Counted from the first letter of the stretch, positions 36,452 through 46,347 are shown. The stretch: 64,000 nucleotides of DNA from Gammaproteobacteria bacterium (GCA_013214945.1 JABSRT010000012.1:84017-148016); one strand, 5' to 3'. Notes: generated by a model from the sequence alone, not told the origin. Translations and numbers: made by a program.

Positions 36452-38047
36452 GTGCGTTTAGAAGTCATTTGTGAAAACCGTTTGGGCATTGCGCGAGAAA
36501 TATTAACGCTATTGGCCAGCTTTGATCTTAACTTGCGTGCAATCGATGCTGATCAAACCGGCCGGATTTACGTTCACTTTCCAAAATTAGAATTTAGTGA
36601 ATTTCAGTCTCTGATGCTCAATATCCGAAAGATTGAAGGCGTAAATGATGTACGACGGGTACCACATTTACCTTCCGAGCAAGAGCATTATGGTTTACTA
36701 ACATTATTAAAAACCATTCCGGATCCTATTTTTTCAATTGATGCCAAAGGGCAAATAACTCGGGCCAATGAAGCCGGAATTAGTTTGTTACAATGCCAAG
36801 ATCAGGTATTAACCGCGAGCTCATTACAACAATGGATAAGTGGCTTTTCATTTAGTAAGTGGCTAGCCAGTGACGATGTTACGCCGCAAGTGTGTAAAGT
36901 GACGGTTGCAACGATTGAATATTTAGCTGAAATCATGCCGGTCTATTTTTCTGATGGTGAAGAAGAGGCTGATATCTTAACCGGTGCCGTCGTGATATTA
37001 AAATCATCCGTTAGAATCGGTAAGCAATATAACGCCCTTAACCAACGCAGTAATCCACTGAATGGCTCTGATAGTTTTCGCCCGGTAATTGCGCAATCTC
37101 CGTCGATGAAAACCCTGATTAAACAGGCCGGAATATTCGCGACGTGCCAAGCACCCATTTTAATTCAAGGTCAAACAGGTAGTGGTAAACAACTGTTGGC
37201 GCGGGCATGTCACGCGGCTAGCTCACGACACAACAAACCATTTGTGGTGCTCAATTGTGCTAATTTGTCGCCACTAACGGCTGAGCTGGAGTTGTTTGGC
37301 CAATCGGCGCCAAACCAAAGTTTTACTCAGGACGTTTCATCAGCAGAGCAGGGTTTACTGGCGAAATGTGAAGGGGGCACGCTCTTTTTAAATCAAATAT
37401 CTGAGTTATCTTTAGCGCACCAAGGTATGTTATTAGGGTTGCTTGAAACCGATACGTACCGTGCAATTGGCAGCACCGTCGACAGGGTAGCCGATGTCCG
37501 GATTATCTGTTCTTCGCAACAAGACTTGGCTCAGTTATGTCAAACGGGTGCAATGCGAGAAGACTTTTATTATCGTATTAATGGCCTATGCCTAAATATA
37601 TTACCGCTGAATCAACGTCGTAAGGACATAATTGCCTTGGCGGAGCATTTTGTTGAAATATACAGCCAACAATTATCGAGCACAGTAGTACGATTATCTC
37701 AACCTGGTCGCGATCATCTGTTAAATTATGGCTGGCCTGGCAATGTGCGGCAGCTTAAACAAGCAATATATAGCGGTATTAGCTTGGCAGACAATACGTT
37801 TGAACTGACGGTTGAACATTTGAGCCTACCATCATTTAATCAAGCTTTTGGCTATTTTGATGACAGCTTCGAGGGCACGTTAGATCAGGCAACCAAACAA
37901 TTTGAAGCTGATATATTACGGCGGTTGTACCCAGCCTATCCTAGTACTCGATTATTAGCTAAAAAGCTCGGGATCTCTCATACCGCGATAGCCAATAAAC
38001 TGCGTGAGCATGGTATTGCTAAAAAACGCGTTCGTGATACTTTATAA
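36452..38047 (+). CDS. tyrR: TyrR, aromatic amino acid regulator with degenerate Walker B
   Basis: TyrR controls aromatic amino acid synthesis and transport. The 531 residues follow its layout: an N-terminal ACT domain (MRLEVICENRLGIAREIL), PAS (about 80-190), an AAA+ domain with Walker A GQTGSGKQ at 240-247, and the C-terminal helix-turn-helix (STRLLAKKLGISHTAIANKL). It lacks GAFTGA, as TyrR does in E. coli, consistent with use of sigma-70 promoters. Unusually, the Walker B acidic pair is replaced by N314-Q315 (TLFLNQI), which should abolish ATP hydrolysis. It starts with GTG after GAGGA. Confidence 0.93.
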   Translation: MRLEVICENRLGIAREILTLLASFDLNLRAIDADQTGRIYVHFPKLEFSEFQSLMLNIRKIEGVNDVRRVPHLPSEQEHYGLLTLLKTIPDPIFSIDAKGQITRANEAGISLLQCQDQVLTASSLQQWISGFSFSKWLASDDVTPQVCKVTVATIEYLAEIMPVYFSDGEEEADILTGAVVILKSSVRIGKQYNALNQRSNPLNGSDSFRPVIAQSPSMKTLIKQAGIFATCQAPILIQGQTGSGKQLLARACHAASSRHNKPFVVLNCANLSPLTAELELFGQSAPNQSFTQDVSSAEQGLLAKCEGGTLFLNQISELSLAHQGMLLGLLETDTYRAIGSTVDRVADVRIICSSQQDLAQLCQTGAMREDFYYRINGLCLNILPLNQRRKDIIALAEHFVEIYSQQLSSTVVRLSQPGRDHLLNYGWPGNVRQLKQAIYSGISLADNTFELTVEHLSLPSFNQAFGYFDDSFEGTLDQATKQFEADILRRLYPAYPSTRLLAKKLGISHTAIANKLREHGIAKKRVRDTL

Positions 38048-38109
38048 ATTAAGATGTCGCTGCCTATGCTTTTGAATGACAAGTTAACAACACTGTTGCG
38101 CAAGTTTTA

Positions 38110-38400
38110 ATGATTATTTGGCTGCTAATTTTATTATTTATCACTAGCTTGTCTGTGCTGATATGGAACAGGAACTGGAAGGTATTTTTATTAGCACTTA
38201 TGCCCCTGATATATGCGATAGTTGATATATACTTAGTATGTCAGTTGTCAGGGCATCGTTCAGAAGCCTGTGTGTGGGGATATTTAAGTTATCTTTATAC
38301 ACTAATAATAGGCAGCTGCTTTTATCTAACGATTACATTATTTCAAGTCGTAATAGCAAGTATCCGCAAAGATAAGACTGCTAAATCAAATAAATCATAG
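38110..38400 (+). CDS. Small hydrophobic protein of unknown function
   Basis: The 96-residue frame encodes about three membrane segments (residues 2-19, 25-48 and 60-85) and a basic tail (RKDKTAKSNKS). I do not recognise a family. There is no good ribosome site before the ATG, and it stands alone between tyrR and the opposite-strand htpX. The composition is what a real small membrane protein would show, and positive charges at the C terminus suit an inner-membrane protein, but an accidental frame cannot be excluded. Confidence 0.45.
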   Translation: MIIWLLILLFITSLSVLIWNRNWKVFLLALMPLIYAIVDIYLVCQLSGHRSEACVWGYLSYLYTLIIGSCFYLTITLFQVVIASIRKDKTAKSNKS

Positions 38401-38549
38401 CTAACCTAAAACTGGCGGCTAAAAGGGCAATGCTTGAGAGAAACACTAAATAGCGTTGTTGTAAAATGCGCTAATTTGGTCAGCGGGCTTATGAAAAACA
38501 TTGAAGTTTGAGTTGATAGCTAACTTGATAATTAAGTAATAAATACTGC

Positions 38550-38590
38550 ACCGAATAAAGCTCACGGCACCTTGCGGCTACCGTGATTTG
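38550..38590 (-). terminator. Hairpin downstream of htpX
   Basis: Read on the minus strand, CACGG and CCGTG (38563-38585 overall) flank an inner GCC/GGT pairing and are followed by CTTTATT. It is a moderate match to an intrinsic terminator, just past the htpX stop. Confidence 0.4.
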
Positions 38591-38600
38591 CTGTAATAGC

Positions 38601-39464
38601 TTAACTTAATGCTTTAATCCGTTGTTCAAGAGGCGGGTGACTCATCAACCATTGCGAGAAACCTTGCTTGCCATTGATGCCAAGCGCCATCATGCTTGAT
38701 TCCATCTGGCTCTCATTACCACGGTTTAAACGCTCTAACGCCGCGCGCATTTTATGCTTTGACGTTAGCTTAGCAGCGCCTTCGTCGGCTTTAAATTCAC
38801 GCTGACGCGAGAAGTAAGCAACCACGACACTGGCCAACACCCCAAATACCATTTCTAAAGCGATAACCACGCCAAAATAAGCGATGGTGCCTAACCCGCC
38901 TTCACCGTCTTCGTCTTTAGTTGCACTGTCGATTGCACCTGCAATTAGGCGAGCAGCGAAAATTACAAAGGTATTTACGACCCCTTGGATCAAGGCTAAA
39001 GTAATCATGTCACCGTTGGCAACATGGCTTATTTCATGGGCTAAAACGGCTTCAACCTCGTCGCGGCTCATTTGATTTAATAAACCGCTACTAACAGCAA
39101 CCAAGGCTTTATTGCGACTTGCACCGGTAGCAAAAGCATTCATGTCCTCACTTGGGTATATTGCGACTTCAGGCATCGTAATATTAGCCAATTTAGCTTG
39201 AGTGGCAACAGTGTCTAATAACCAGTGCTCTGTTTCGTTTTTAGGCTGTGTGATGACTTGGGCACCGGTAGTACGTTTAGCCATCCATTTAGACATTAAC
39301 AGCGATATAATCGAACCACCAAAGCCAAAGACTGCGGCTAAGACTAATAGGCCAGTTATGCTTGAACGGTCAAGGCCAAAGACACTAAATATAACACTTA
39401 GTACGATGCTTAATACGACCATCACAGCGATATTGGTGAGTAAAAATAGGGCAATACGTTTCAT
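38601..39464 (-). CDS. htpX: HtpX, inner-membrane zinc metalloprotease
   Basis: HtpX degrades misfolded membrane proteins alongside FtsH. The 287-residue protein has two N-terminal membrane segments, the zinc motif H143-E144-I-S-H147, and two later hydrophobic segments before [16 protein letters not shown], which supplies the third zinc ligand (glutamate). The ending [13 protein letters not shown] is typical. A GGAAT ribosome site lies just upstream on the minus strand. In E. coli it is under Cpx control; no CpxR box was identified here. Confidence 0.96.
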   Translation of the reverse strand: MKRIALFLLTNIAVMVVLSIVLSVIFSVFGLDRSSITGLLVLAAVFGFGGSIISLLMSKWMAKRTTGAQVITQPKNETEHWLLDTVATQAKLANITMPEVAIYPSEDMNAFATGASRNKALVAVSSGLLNQMSRDEVEAVLAHEISHVANGDMITLALIQGVVNTFVIFAARLIAGAIDSATKDEDGEGGLGTIAYFGVVIALEMVFGVLASVVVAYFSRQREFKADEGAAKLTSKHKMRAALERLNRGNESQMESSMMALGINGKQGFSQWLMSHPPLEQRIKALS

Positions 39465-39539
39465 TAAAATTCCAAGTTTAAAATATTAACGACATAATAT
39501 GTCATTCATATTTTATTTCAAGTGATTTAGGTTAGTTTG

Positions 39540-42500
39540 TCACTGCTCTTGAGCATCAATAATGAAATGTTGGTTGGTTAAAAGTGAACTAATTGGCAGT
39601 GGTTTACTGTGATAAAACCCTTGAATAACGTCGATCGATAGCTCTTTTAATAGTGGGATTAGCTCAGGATTTTCAACATGTTTGGCCATTGTTGTTATAT
39701 TCATTACTCTGGCCATTGCGGCAATTGATTGTACTTGTACTCGAGCAACTTTGTTGTCGACAATACTGTTAATTAAATGGCCATCAATGTTTACTCGACA
39801 AATCGGGATATCGCGCATCTGGGCAAAAGATAAATTACCATTGCCAAAATTATCAAGCGCAAAGTTAACCCCGTATTGATGTAAAGATTCAATGAAGTTA
39901 TAAGCTTTAGAAAGACTAGATAATGCGATATATTCGGTTATTTCAAAGACTAAATGTTTAGCTAAGTCTTTATGCTGCTCGATAATTGAGATGATTTTTA
40001 TCAGTTGTGAATCGTCACCAAAAGACGCTGAACTTAAATTGATCGATATACTATTTATTGATTTCAGTTGCTTACTGTGGCGGCTCATCCATTGCAGAGT
40101 ATGTTCGATGACCCATAAATCTAATTGCGACGCTAAATTATAGCGAATAGCAGCGGATAAAAATTGTTTTGGAAAAATGAGCTTATTACCATCTTTTAAA
40201 CGAATTAATATTTCAATACCCGCGGTATCTTCTGTGGTCAACAAATGACTGCTGGTTTGCACATACAAGATAAAGTTATTATTTTCCAACGCCGTTCTAA
40301 TTTTATTGGCCCAATAAGCATCGCCAAACAAGTTGACGTTTGGTTGATCGACTCGTTGATAAAGAATGGTCTGATTACCGCCACCGATTTTCGCTTGAAA
40401 ACAGGCTAAATCAGCTTGCACCATTAACTGTTCATAGCTTTCACTGTTCTGATCAATCCAGGTAATGCCAATGCGGCCGGTAATAGATAACTGGTTGGTT
40501 TGCCACATAAATTTATGGTCTTCTAACAAAGTTAATAACTCATCACAACACCGTCTGGCAGATTCTAGCGAACAATCTTTCATTAAAATGGCAAACTGAT
40601 CAGCATTAAGCCGGGCTAGGGTATCTCGTTGTCGTAAATGATTGCGGAAGATAGCCGCAATCTGGCGCAAAAATTCGTCACCGGCAGTTTGACCGCATTG
40701 GCGATTAATCTGATTAAAATTGTCTAAGTCTACGACGCAAATGGCGTGTTGATTATGTTCTAACTTGGCCGAATCAATAGCTAGCAGGACATTTTTATTG
40801 AAACCGTGCGTGTTGATTAAGCCCGTTAACATGTCATGGTTCAGCTGATAATCAAATTGGCTGGTTTGGTGTCTATTTTCGGTAATATCTTCTTGAACAA
40901 TGACAAACTTTGTAATGGTGCCTTGGGCATTTTTTATCGGTGATATATGATCATATGCCCAATAGGCATCGCCATTTTTCTTGATACTTTTTATTTCGCC
41001 ACGCCAATCTTTACCTTGAGTGACACATTGCCAGATCTCTTCCTGCAGAGCGGTATTGTCCTTGGAGGAGGTTAATTTATTGTAGGGTTTTCCGACCAAT
41101 TCTGCCGCTTGATAACCCGTAAGCAAACAAAATTTAGGGTTAACATAATCAATGTTCAAACAGCGATCGATAATCAGCAAGGCGTTTGGACTGTGTTGTA
41201 CCGCAAGCGATATTTTACGCAACCTTTGACTATCGCGGTGACGCTCAATCGCTAATGCCGTTAAAGTTGCTGCTTCTTTGAGTGCAAGCACCAACGCGGG
41301 TGACGCCGGATTGACGATTTTTGAATAAATATCAAAACAGCCCAACAATTCTCCGCTCGCACTATGAATAGGATTGGACCATGCTGAACGAATACTGTTG
41401 TTCCATGAAATATGTTTAAAATCGATCCAGTAAGGATGAGTTAAAACATCTTCAACGATAACCATTTTATTTAAATAAGCGGCACTACCACAGGATATTA
41501 CCCGCTCGCCAATTTCAAGTTCTGTTAGTGACTGATGAAAATTATTGGCTAGTTTGGGCGCAATCACTTCAACAAACCGCCTGTTGTTATGATCGGTCAG
41601 TAATACTGCGCCCGCAATATCATCAAACTTAGACTCAATATCATTGATAATGTGTTCAAAAATACTATTAATTGGTTTTTCGTGGGCCAGCATATCCAAA
41701 ATAACATTGCGGCTAGTATGTGCATTAGTTGCTTGTTTTAATTGAGTTATGTCTTCAATTAATATCATTGCACCAGTAAGCAGTTTGTTATCTTGATAAA
41801 TTAGCTTACTTTGTGATTTTAAGGTTACAGGTAGCCGACTAGGCGGCGTAATAACTGTTTCTACCTCAAGTTCCTCACCACGATAAAGTGCTTTATGAAG
41901 CAAGCCGTTGACTAGGTTTTCGACCGTATTGTTGGCAAGGTTTTCAGTTTTAGCATCACCGGTTAAATACTGTTTATCATCGCTGCCATAAAGCTGTTTA
42001 GCGGCGTGATTGGACAAATATATTTCGCCATCGTCATTACACACGATAATACCCTCACTCATATTATCTAATACGGTATCAAACAAATGATTACGACTGT
42101 TCAGTGCTGTTGTCGCGCGCAATAACTGACGGCGGACCCGTCGAGGTTCAAGTAATGCCCAATAAATGATTAGGGTAATGAAAGACGTCAGTAATAAGGT
42201 GAAAATCCAACTAATATTAAATTTAGCAATAAAGTTATCATTATCGTAACTCATCTCTAATAGCCAATTATCCTCTGGCACCCGTACAGGGGCGTTATAT
42301 ATCACATGCCCTAATCGTTGCTCCGAACTGGCTAGCACAATAAACTTATTATGGGCGCTGATATGTGATAATTGAAAGCGGTAGCCGTCGCTGCTTAGTT
42401 GCACTAAGCGTAATTGTGAGACGATCTCTGTGATATTTAACTGATAAGACACAAAGCCCCAAAATTTTCCATTGATTTCTAATGGCTTATTCACGGTGAA

Positions 42501-42977
42501 TAACATTTGCTGGTTATCGGCTATCACAGGCACAGAATAAAATGTCCGTGCAGAAACTCTGGCTTGATTTTTTTTTGAACGTGGTGGGCTAACGAGTCGG
42601 CCAACTAAGCTCTGCTCATAAGCACGTGGAAATACTGCGGTAGTTAACAAATTGGGCGCAAAAGAGATTCTAACTATTTCTTGATGGTGGGATAACAGGT
42701 TATCAACTAGCTCTTCAATGTCGGACATCTTACCTTGTTCAGTGGTAATTTTATGTTTTATCAGTTGATGAGAAGACAATATATGCTTGATTTTGTTTTC
42801 TATTTCGATTGAATAAGTGACGGTTTGCTGATTAAGAATTTGACGTTGTTGTTGTTGCCAGACATTATTGGAAATACTAGCCCAGTAACTGACGGCAGAA
42901 AAAATCAAGATAAAACAACATATAGGTAGCAGTAAATTAAATTTTACAGTCTGGCTCTTCAGCTCGCCATACTCCAT
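39540..42977 (-). CDS. PAS/GAF/GGDEF/EAL membrane protein with degenerate catalytic motifs
   Basis: The 1145-residue protein is built like a cyclic-di-GMP enzyme. It has a membrane segment at 13-33, a periplasmic Cache-like sensor to about 250, a second membrane segment at 256-276, PAS (295-410), GAF (425-580), PAS (590-700), GGDEF (705-870) and EAL (880-1135). The GGDEF motif reads NADQF (791-795), so cyclase activity is unlikely. In the EAL domain E922, N980, E1012, D1042, E1102 and Q1119 remain. The second metal aspartate is N1043 and the usual lysine is N1063, so hydrolysis is doubtful. A receptor or scaffold role like LapD or FimX is my inference. It stands alone. Confidence 0.9.
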   Translation of the reverse strand: MEYGELKSQTVKFNLLLPICCFILIFSAVSYWASISNNVWQQQQRQILNQQTVTYSIEIENKIKHILSSHQLIKHKITTEQGKMSDIEELVDNLLSHHQEIVRISFAPNLLTTAVFPRAYEQSLVGRLVSPPRSKKNQARVSARTFYSVPVIADNQQMLFTVNKPLEINGKFWGFVSYQLNITEIVSQLRLVQLSSDGYRFQLSHISAHNKFIVLASSEQRLGHVIYNAPVRVPEDNWLLEMSYDNDNFIAKFNISWIFTLLLTSFITLIIYWALLEPRRVRRQLLRATTALNSRNHLFDTVLDNMSEGIIVCNDDGEIYLSNHAAKQLYGSDDKQYLTGDAKTENLANNTVENLVNGLLHKALYRGEELEVETVITPPSRLPVTLKSQSKLIYQDNKLLTGAMILIEDITQLKQATNAHTSRNVILDMLAHEKPINSIFEHIINDIESKFDDIAGAVLLTDHNNRRFVEVIAPKLANNFHQSLTELEIGERVISCGSAAYLNKMVIVEDVLTHPYWIDFKHISWNNSIRSAWSNPIHSASGELLGCFDIYSKIVNPASPALVLALKEAATLTALAIERHRDSQRLRKISLAVQHSPNALLIIDRCLNIDYVNPKFCLLTGYQAAELVGKPYNKLTSSKDNTALQEEIWQCVTQGKDWRGEIKSIKKNGDAYWAYDHISPIKNAQGTITKFVIVQEDITENRHQTSQFDYQLNHDMLTGLINTHGFNKNVLLAIDSAKLEHNQHAICVVDLDNFNQINRQCGQTAGDEFLRQIAAIFRNHLRQRDTLARLNADQFAILMKDCSLESARRCCDELLTLLEDHKFMWQTNQLSITGRIGITWIDQNSESYEQLMVQADLACFQAKIGGGNQTILYQRVDQPNVNLFGDAYWANKIRTALENNNFILYVQTSSHLLTTEDTAGIEILIRLKDGNKLIFPKQFLSAAIRYNLASQLDLWVIEHTLQWMSRHSKQLKSINSISINLSSASFGDDSQLIKIISIIEQHKDLAKHLVFEITEYIALSSLSKAYNFIESLHQYGVNFALDNFGNGNLSFAQMRDIPICRVNIDGHLINSIVDNKVARVQVQSIAAMARVMNITTMAKHVENPELIPLLKELSIDVIQGFYHSKPLPISSLLTNQHFIIDAQEQ

Positions 42978-43112
42978 TTTTTATCCATAATTTGATATTT
43001 ATGGCACTATTCTATCTATATTTGTCTGATTTTCAACCTTTTATCTTAGGTAGCAATGAGAGAGAATGTGGAAAGGGTGTGAAGAAAGAGTGAAGGGGTA
43101 ATAACAAAGAAA

Positions 43113-43144
43113 TTCAAAAGTGAGCTCAAGAGCTCACTTTTGAA
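43113..43144 (-). terminator. Intrinsic terminator of nupC
   Basis: Two perfect 15-base arms (43113-43127 and 43130-43144) enclose GAGCTC repeats. On the minus strand they are followed by AATTTCTTTGTT. It lies just past the nupC stop. Confidence 0.8.
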
Positions 43145-43154
43145 ATAAGCGGGA

Positions 43155-44390
43155 TTAAAGAGCTAAGAATAACCCAGCAAGAGTCGCGCTCATTAGGTTT
43201 GACAAGCTACCAGCTAAAACAGCTTTCATACCAAGCTGTGCTAGCTCGGTACGACGTGTTGGTGCCATAGCACCTAGTCCGCCAAGCAAAATTGCAATTG
43301 AAGATAGGTTAGCAAAACCACACAAAGCAAAAGTAACAATCGCTTGAGTATGTGCTGATAAACTGTCTTTAACTGAAACAAAGTCGATGTAAGCAACGAA
43401 TTCGTTAACAATTAGTTTCTGACCAATGAAGCTACCAGCTTGAATTGCTTCGCTCCAAGGAACACCAATTAAGAACGCTAGAGGGGCAAAGGCATAACCT
43501 AGTAGTTGTTGAATGGTCACGCCATCAAAACCAACTAGCGCAGCAACCCAACCAACCATGCCGTTTAATAAGGCGATAAGGCCGATGAATGCTAGTAGCA
43601 TTGCGCCAACATTTAATGCTAATTGCAGACCTGATGCGGCGCCAGAAGCAGCTGCGTCAATTACGTTCGCAGGTTTTTGCTCTTCACTCGCGTCGTCTAA
43701 TGTTTCAGTCGGAGTCTTGGTTTCTGGCACAATCAGTTTTGCCATTAACAAGCCACCAGGTGCAGCCATAAATGAAGCAGCAACCAAGTATTTCAGTTCA
43801 ATGCCAAGACTTGCATAACCAGCAAGTACTGAACCTGCCACTGATGCTAGACCACCAACCATTACAGCAAACAACTCTGAACGAGTCATGTTGGCAATGT
43901 ATGGGCGAACAACTAACGGAGCTTCAGTTTGACCGACAAAAACATTAGCAGTAGCTGATAATGATTCTGTGCGGCTAATTTTAAGGGCGCGTTGTAGTGC
44001 ACCACCAAGTACTCGGATGATGAATTGCATCACACCCAGGTAGTAAAGTACTGAGATTAACGCAGAGAAGAAGATAATGATTGGCAATACGCGTAAGGCA
44101 AAAACAAAACCACCGCCGCCAAATACTTCAAACATTTTATTACTGACCAGGCCGCCAAACATAAAGTTTAGCCCAGCTTGGGCGCTGTCGATGACCCCTT
44201 GAACGGCTCCAGCGATTGCTGAGAGTATTGATTGTCCTGCTGGTACATACAACACAAACGCGCCTAAGCTAGCTTGAATTATAAAAGCTAAAACAACAGT
44301 TCGAATGTTGATGGCCTGGCGGTTTTCAGAAAAGGCTAGCGCGATAAGTATTAGTGTAACAATACCAACTATACCCATTATTATATTCAT
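43155..44390 (-). CDS. nupC: NupC-type concentrative nucleoside transporter
   Basis: This is a CNT-family symporter that imports nucleosides with an ion gradient. The 411 residues have the family layout: N-terminal hydrophobic segments, the motif GQTEAPLVVRPYI, central EAIQAGSFIGQKLIVNEFVAY, and ending NLMSATLAGLFLAL. The frame opens at 44426, but GGGGAA just before the ATG at 44390 and the standard start MNIIMGIVGIVTLIL favour the shorter form. It is a single gene with a strong terminator. The counter-ion (proton or sodium) and substrate range cannot be told from sequence alone. Confidence 0.93.
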   Translation of the reverse strand: MNIIMGIVGIVTLILIALAFSENRQAINIRTVVLAFIIQASLGAFVLYVPAGQSILSAIAGAVQGVIDSAQAGLNFMFGGLVSNKMFEVFGGGGFVFALRVLPIIIFFSALISVLYYLGVMQFIIRVLGGALQRALKISRTESLSATANVFVGQTEAPLVVRPYIANMTRSELFAVMVGGLASVAGSVLAGYASLGIELKYLVAASFMAAPGGLLMAKLIVPETKTPTETLDDASEEQKPANVIDAAASGAASGLQLALNVGAMLLAFIGLIALLNGMVGWVAALVGFDGVTIQQLLGYAFAPLAFLIGVPWSEAIQAGSFIGQKLIVNEFVAYIDFVSVKDSLSAHTQAIVTFALCGFANLSSIAILLGGLGAMAPTRRTELAQLGMKAVLAGSLSNLMSATLAGLFLAL

Positions 44391-45195
44391 TTTGGTTCCC
44401 CGATTTGTAATTTTAGCACTTGACATTTTTTAAGTTTTGTGGTCAGGGATTGCTCACTGCCGACGGAGCTATTTTAGCTGTTGCCGACCTTAATGTACCC
44501 TAGAGAGTAGATAAAAAACTGTAACCGTGAGCAGTGTCTCGAAAGGCGAAAACAAGTAGGTATGCTATTGATTTTTATTAACCAATTGTAATTAATGTGC
44601 ATTGTGGTTAATTCGTTTGATAAGTATACGCTGTGGCTATTTTGCGGTGCTAAGCGTTGATCGTTACGCTGTGCTCAACTTGTGATACTTGTTACTCCTA
44701 AGCATCAACTAACCAATATATCGGGTGTTAATTCATATAAATATTGCCATGTTTAGTCATTAACCTGCTGTTTTTTGCTTTAGATCACGGATTTTTTTAC
44801 CAACTGTGCTACTTTAGTTAGGCTAGGCAGGTTGTATAAGTCTTGCCATATACAGGATATGAATTTTAGCTAACCCTCTGTTTTAGCTAAAATATGTGCG
44901 ACATTTCTTCTGTTATTCCAGCTTTGATTAATATCTCTCCTATATCCTGTCGATAATGACTGCCTTAATTAAATCAAAAATGACCTAATCAACGGCCGTT
45001 CGTTTAGATTAGTTCGGGGTTATGTATAAGTTATCGTGGTGGCTATTTCGTGTTTAATGAGGTTGTGTGTGGAGGGAGCGTGCTGACTGTCGATATACAG
45101 GGTAGGGCAAGTTAAGTTAGTTTATGATGTAATCAAGCTGAGCTGCGATTAAAACCTCAGGTTAATCCGATTAATTATTGTCATAGGATAGAGAA
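44391..45195. other. 805-base gene-free region between nupC and a DUF4136 gene
   Basis: The region is AT-rich, contains no convincing frame on either strand, and must hold the divergent promoters of nupC and the downstream lipoprotein gene. One weak CRP-like sequence (TGTGA-TACTTG-TTACT at 44681-44696) and a short palindrome (AGCTATTTTAGCT at 44468-44480) were seen. Neither is strong enough to call. Its length is unusual for this dense window. Confidence 0.5.
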
Positions 45196-45780
45196 ATGAA
45201 ATCAGTTTCGGTCATGCTTGTCCTCGTTGTTGTAAGCTTAGCTGGGTGCGCTAGCCGCGCCAACGTCGATTACGATCAAGCTTTTAATTTCGAGAAAATC
45301 ACCACGTATGCGTGGCTTGAACCGGCCACTGTGGGCACCGATCCAACGCAACTTTTTTTAAGTCAATTGTCACATCGACGGATGGTTTATGCGATAGATA
45401 ACCAACTGATGACTAAAGATCTGATCAAAGTAGCGCGTCACAAAGCTGATGTACTCGTGAGTTACCAAGCGTCGGTGGTCAAGCAGGTGTTACCGCAATT
45501 ACAGCCTCAATTAGCCTATACATTGGGATTTGGACATCATTTTCATCGCAATTATTTTGGGTTAAGCTATCAGTTAGATCCCGCTTATCGTCGGTATGAT
45601 GAAAGACGTTTGGTCATTGATATATTTAGCCCTAATCAGCAGCTGATTTGGCGAGGTGGCTTGAGTTTACCGATAAAAACACGCCTAAACCCAGTTGAGC
45701 GGGCTCAAGAAATAAACCAAACGGTGGCTAAAATTCTTGCGAGCTTCCCGCCGGCATTGGAGAGCGAGACTGATAAATAA
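45196..45780 (+). CDS. DUF4136 outer-membrane-type lipoprotein
   Basis: The 194-residue product begins with a lipoprotein signal peptide (MKSVSVMLVLVVVSLAGC, cysteine at 18). It then has a DUF4136 domain: YDQAFNFEKITTYAWLEP near the start, a central strand pair (ADVLVSYQASV), and RRLVIDIFSPNQQLIWRGG. The family is common in gammaproteobacteria, and I know of no established function. AGGATAGAG precedes the ATG. It converges with bamE across a symmetric hairpin. Confidence 0.88.
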   Translation: MKSVSVMLVLVVVSLAGCASRANVDYDQAFNFEKITTYAWLEPATVGTDPTQLFLSQLSHRRMVYAIDNQLMTKDLIKVARHKADVLVSYQASVVKQVLPQLQPQLAYTLGFGHHFHRNYFGLSYQLDPAYRRYDERRLVIDIFSPNQQLIWRGGLSLPIKTRLNPVERAQEINQTVAKILASFPPALESETDK

Positions 45781-45837
45781 GGCAGGGTAGTGAAATTTTT
45801 CTAAGCGAGTAAGAACACTAAAAATGAGCTGTAATAA

Positions 45838-45865
45838 GCGACTAAACTCATTTGAATTTAGTCGC
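45838..45865. terminator. Hairpin between convergent DUF4136 gene and bamE
   Basis: GCGACTAAA (45838-45846) pairs perfectly with TTTAGTCGC (45857-45865). It lies between two convergent stop codons and could terminate both; T-runs are weak on both sides. Confidence 0.5.
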
Positions 45866-45879
45866 ATCTAGTTAAGATG

Positions 45880-46248
45880 TTATTGAGCTAAAGGCGTCGA
45901 AAACTCATCACTAAGTTGGTAGTCGCCCTCGGCGCTAGTCAGCTTGTTTTGCTTAAAAGTAAGGATTAGTTCTTTATAGGTTACTTTGGCATTGTGGCCT
46001 GATTTAAAGCGATAAATATAACGCCAATTATCGCCACCAAAGGTGTCATCAAGGATCGGACGACCAATCAAGAAAGCCACTTGCTGCTTGCTCATTTCAA
46101 TGCGTAGTTTATTTACATCTTTTTGTTCAATAAAATTACCTTGTGGTAAATCTTGTTTATAGACCAGCCAATCAACAAAAGCACATGAAGGCAAGGTTAC
46201 GGTGATTGTGGCTACTAGTAGCCATTTTGAAAGTGATTTAAACGTCAT
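45880..46248 (-). CDS. bamE: BamE, outer-membrane assembly lipoprotein
   Basis: BamE is a small accessory lipoprotein of the BAM complex that inserts beta-barrel proteins. The 122-residue product has a lipoprotein signal (VTLPSC) and the SmpA/OmlA domain: VYKQDLPQGNFIEQKDVNKLRIEMSKQQVAFLIGRPILDDTF, of which LPQGN and GRP are diagnostic, then WRYIYRF. Length is normal for BamE. It is a single gene read toward the DUF4136 lipoprotein. BamB, another subunit, is encoded at 58.1 kb. Confidence 0.93.
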   Translation of the reverse strand: MTFKSLSKWLLVATITVTLPSCAFVDWLVYKQDLPQGNFIEQKDVNKLRIEMSKQQVAFLIGRPILDDTFGGDNWRYIYRFKSGHNAKVTYKELILTFKQNKLTSAEGDYQLSDEFSTPLAQ

Positions 46249-46347
46249 TGTTCCTCTATATATTGCGCTTGATGATTGCTATGACGGCATAATAGCCAAG
46301 GGGTTCCCTAAAGTAAATTTTATTTATGAACCGATTGGTAATATTCG

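Noticed and set aside
44681..44696. CRP site upstream of nupC
   Set aside because: TGTGA is present but the second half is TTACT rather than TCACA; too weak without other evidence.
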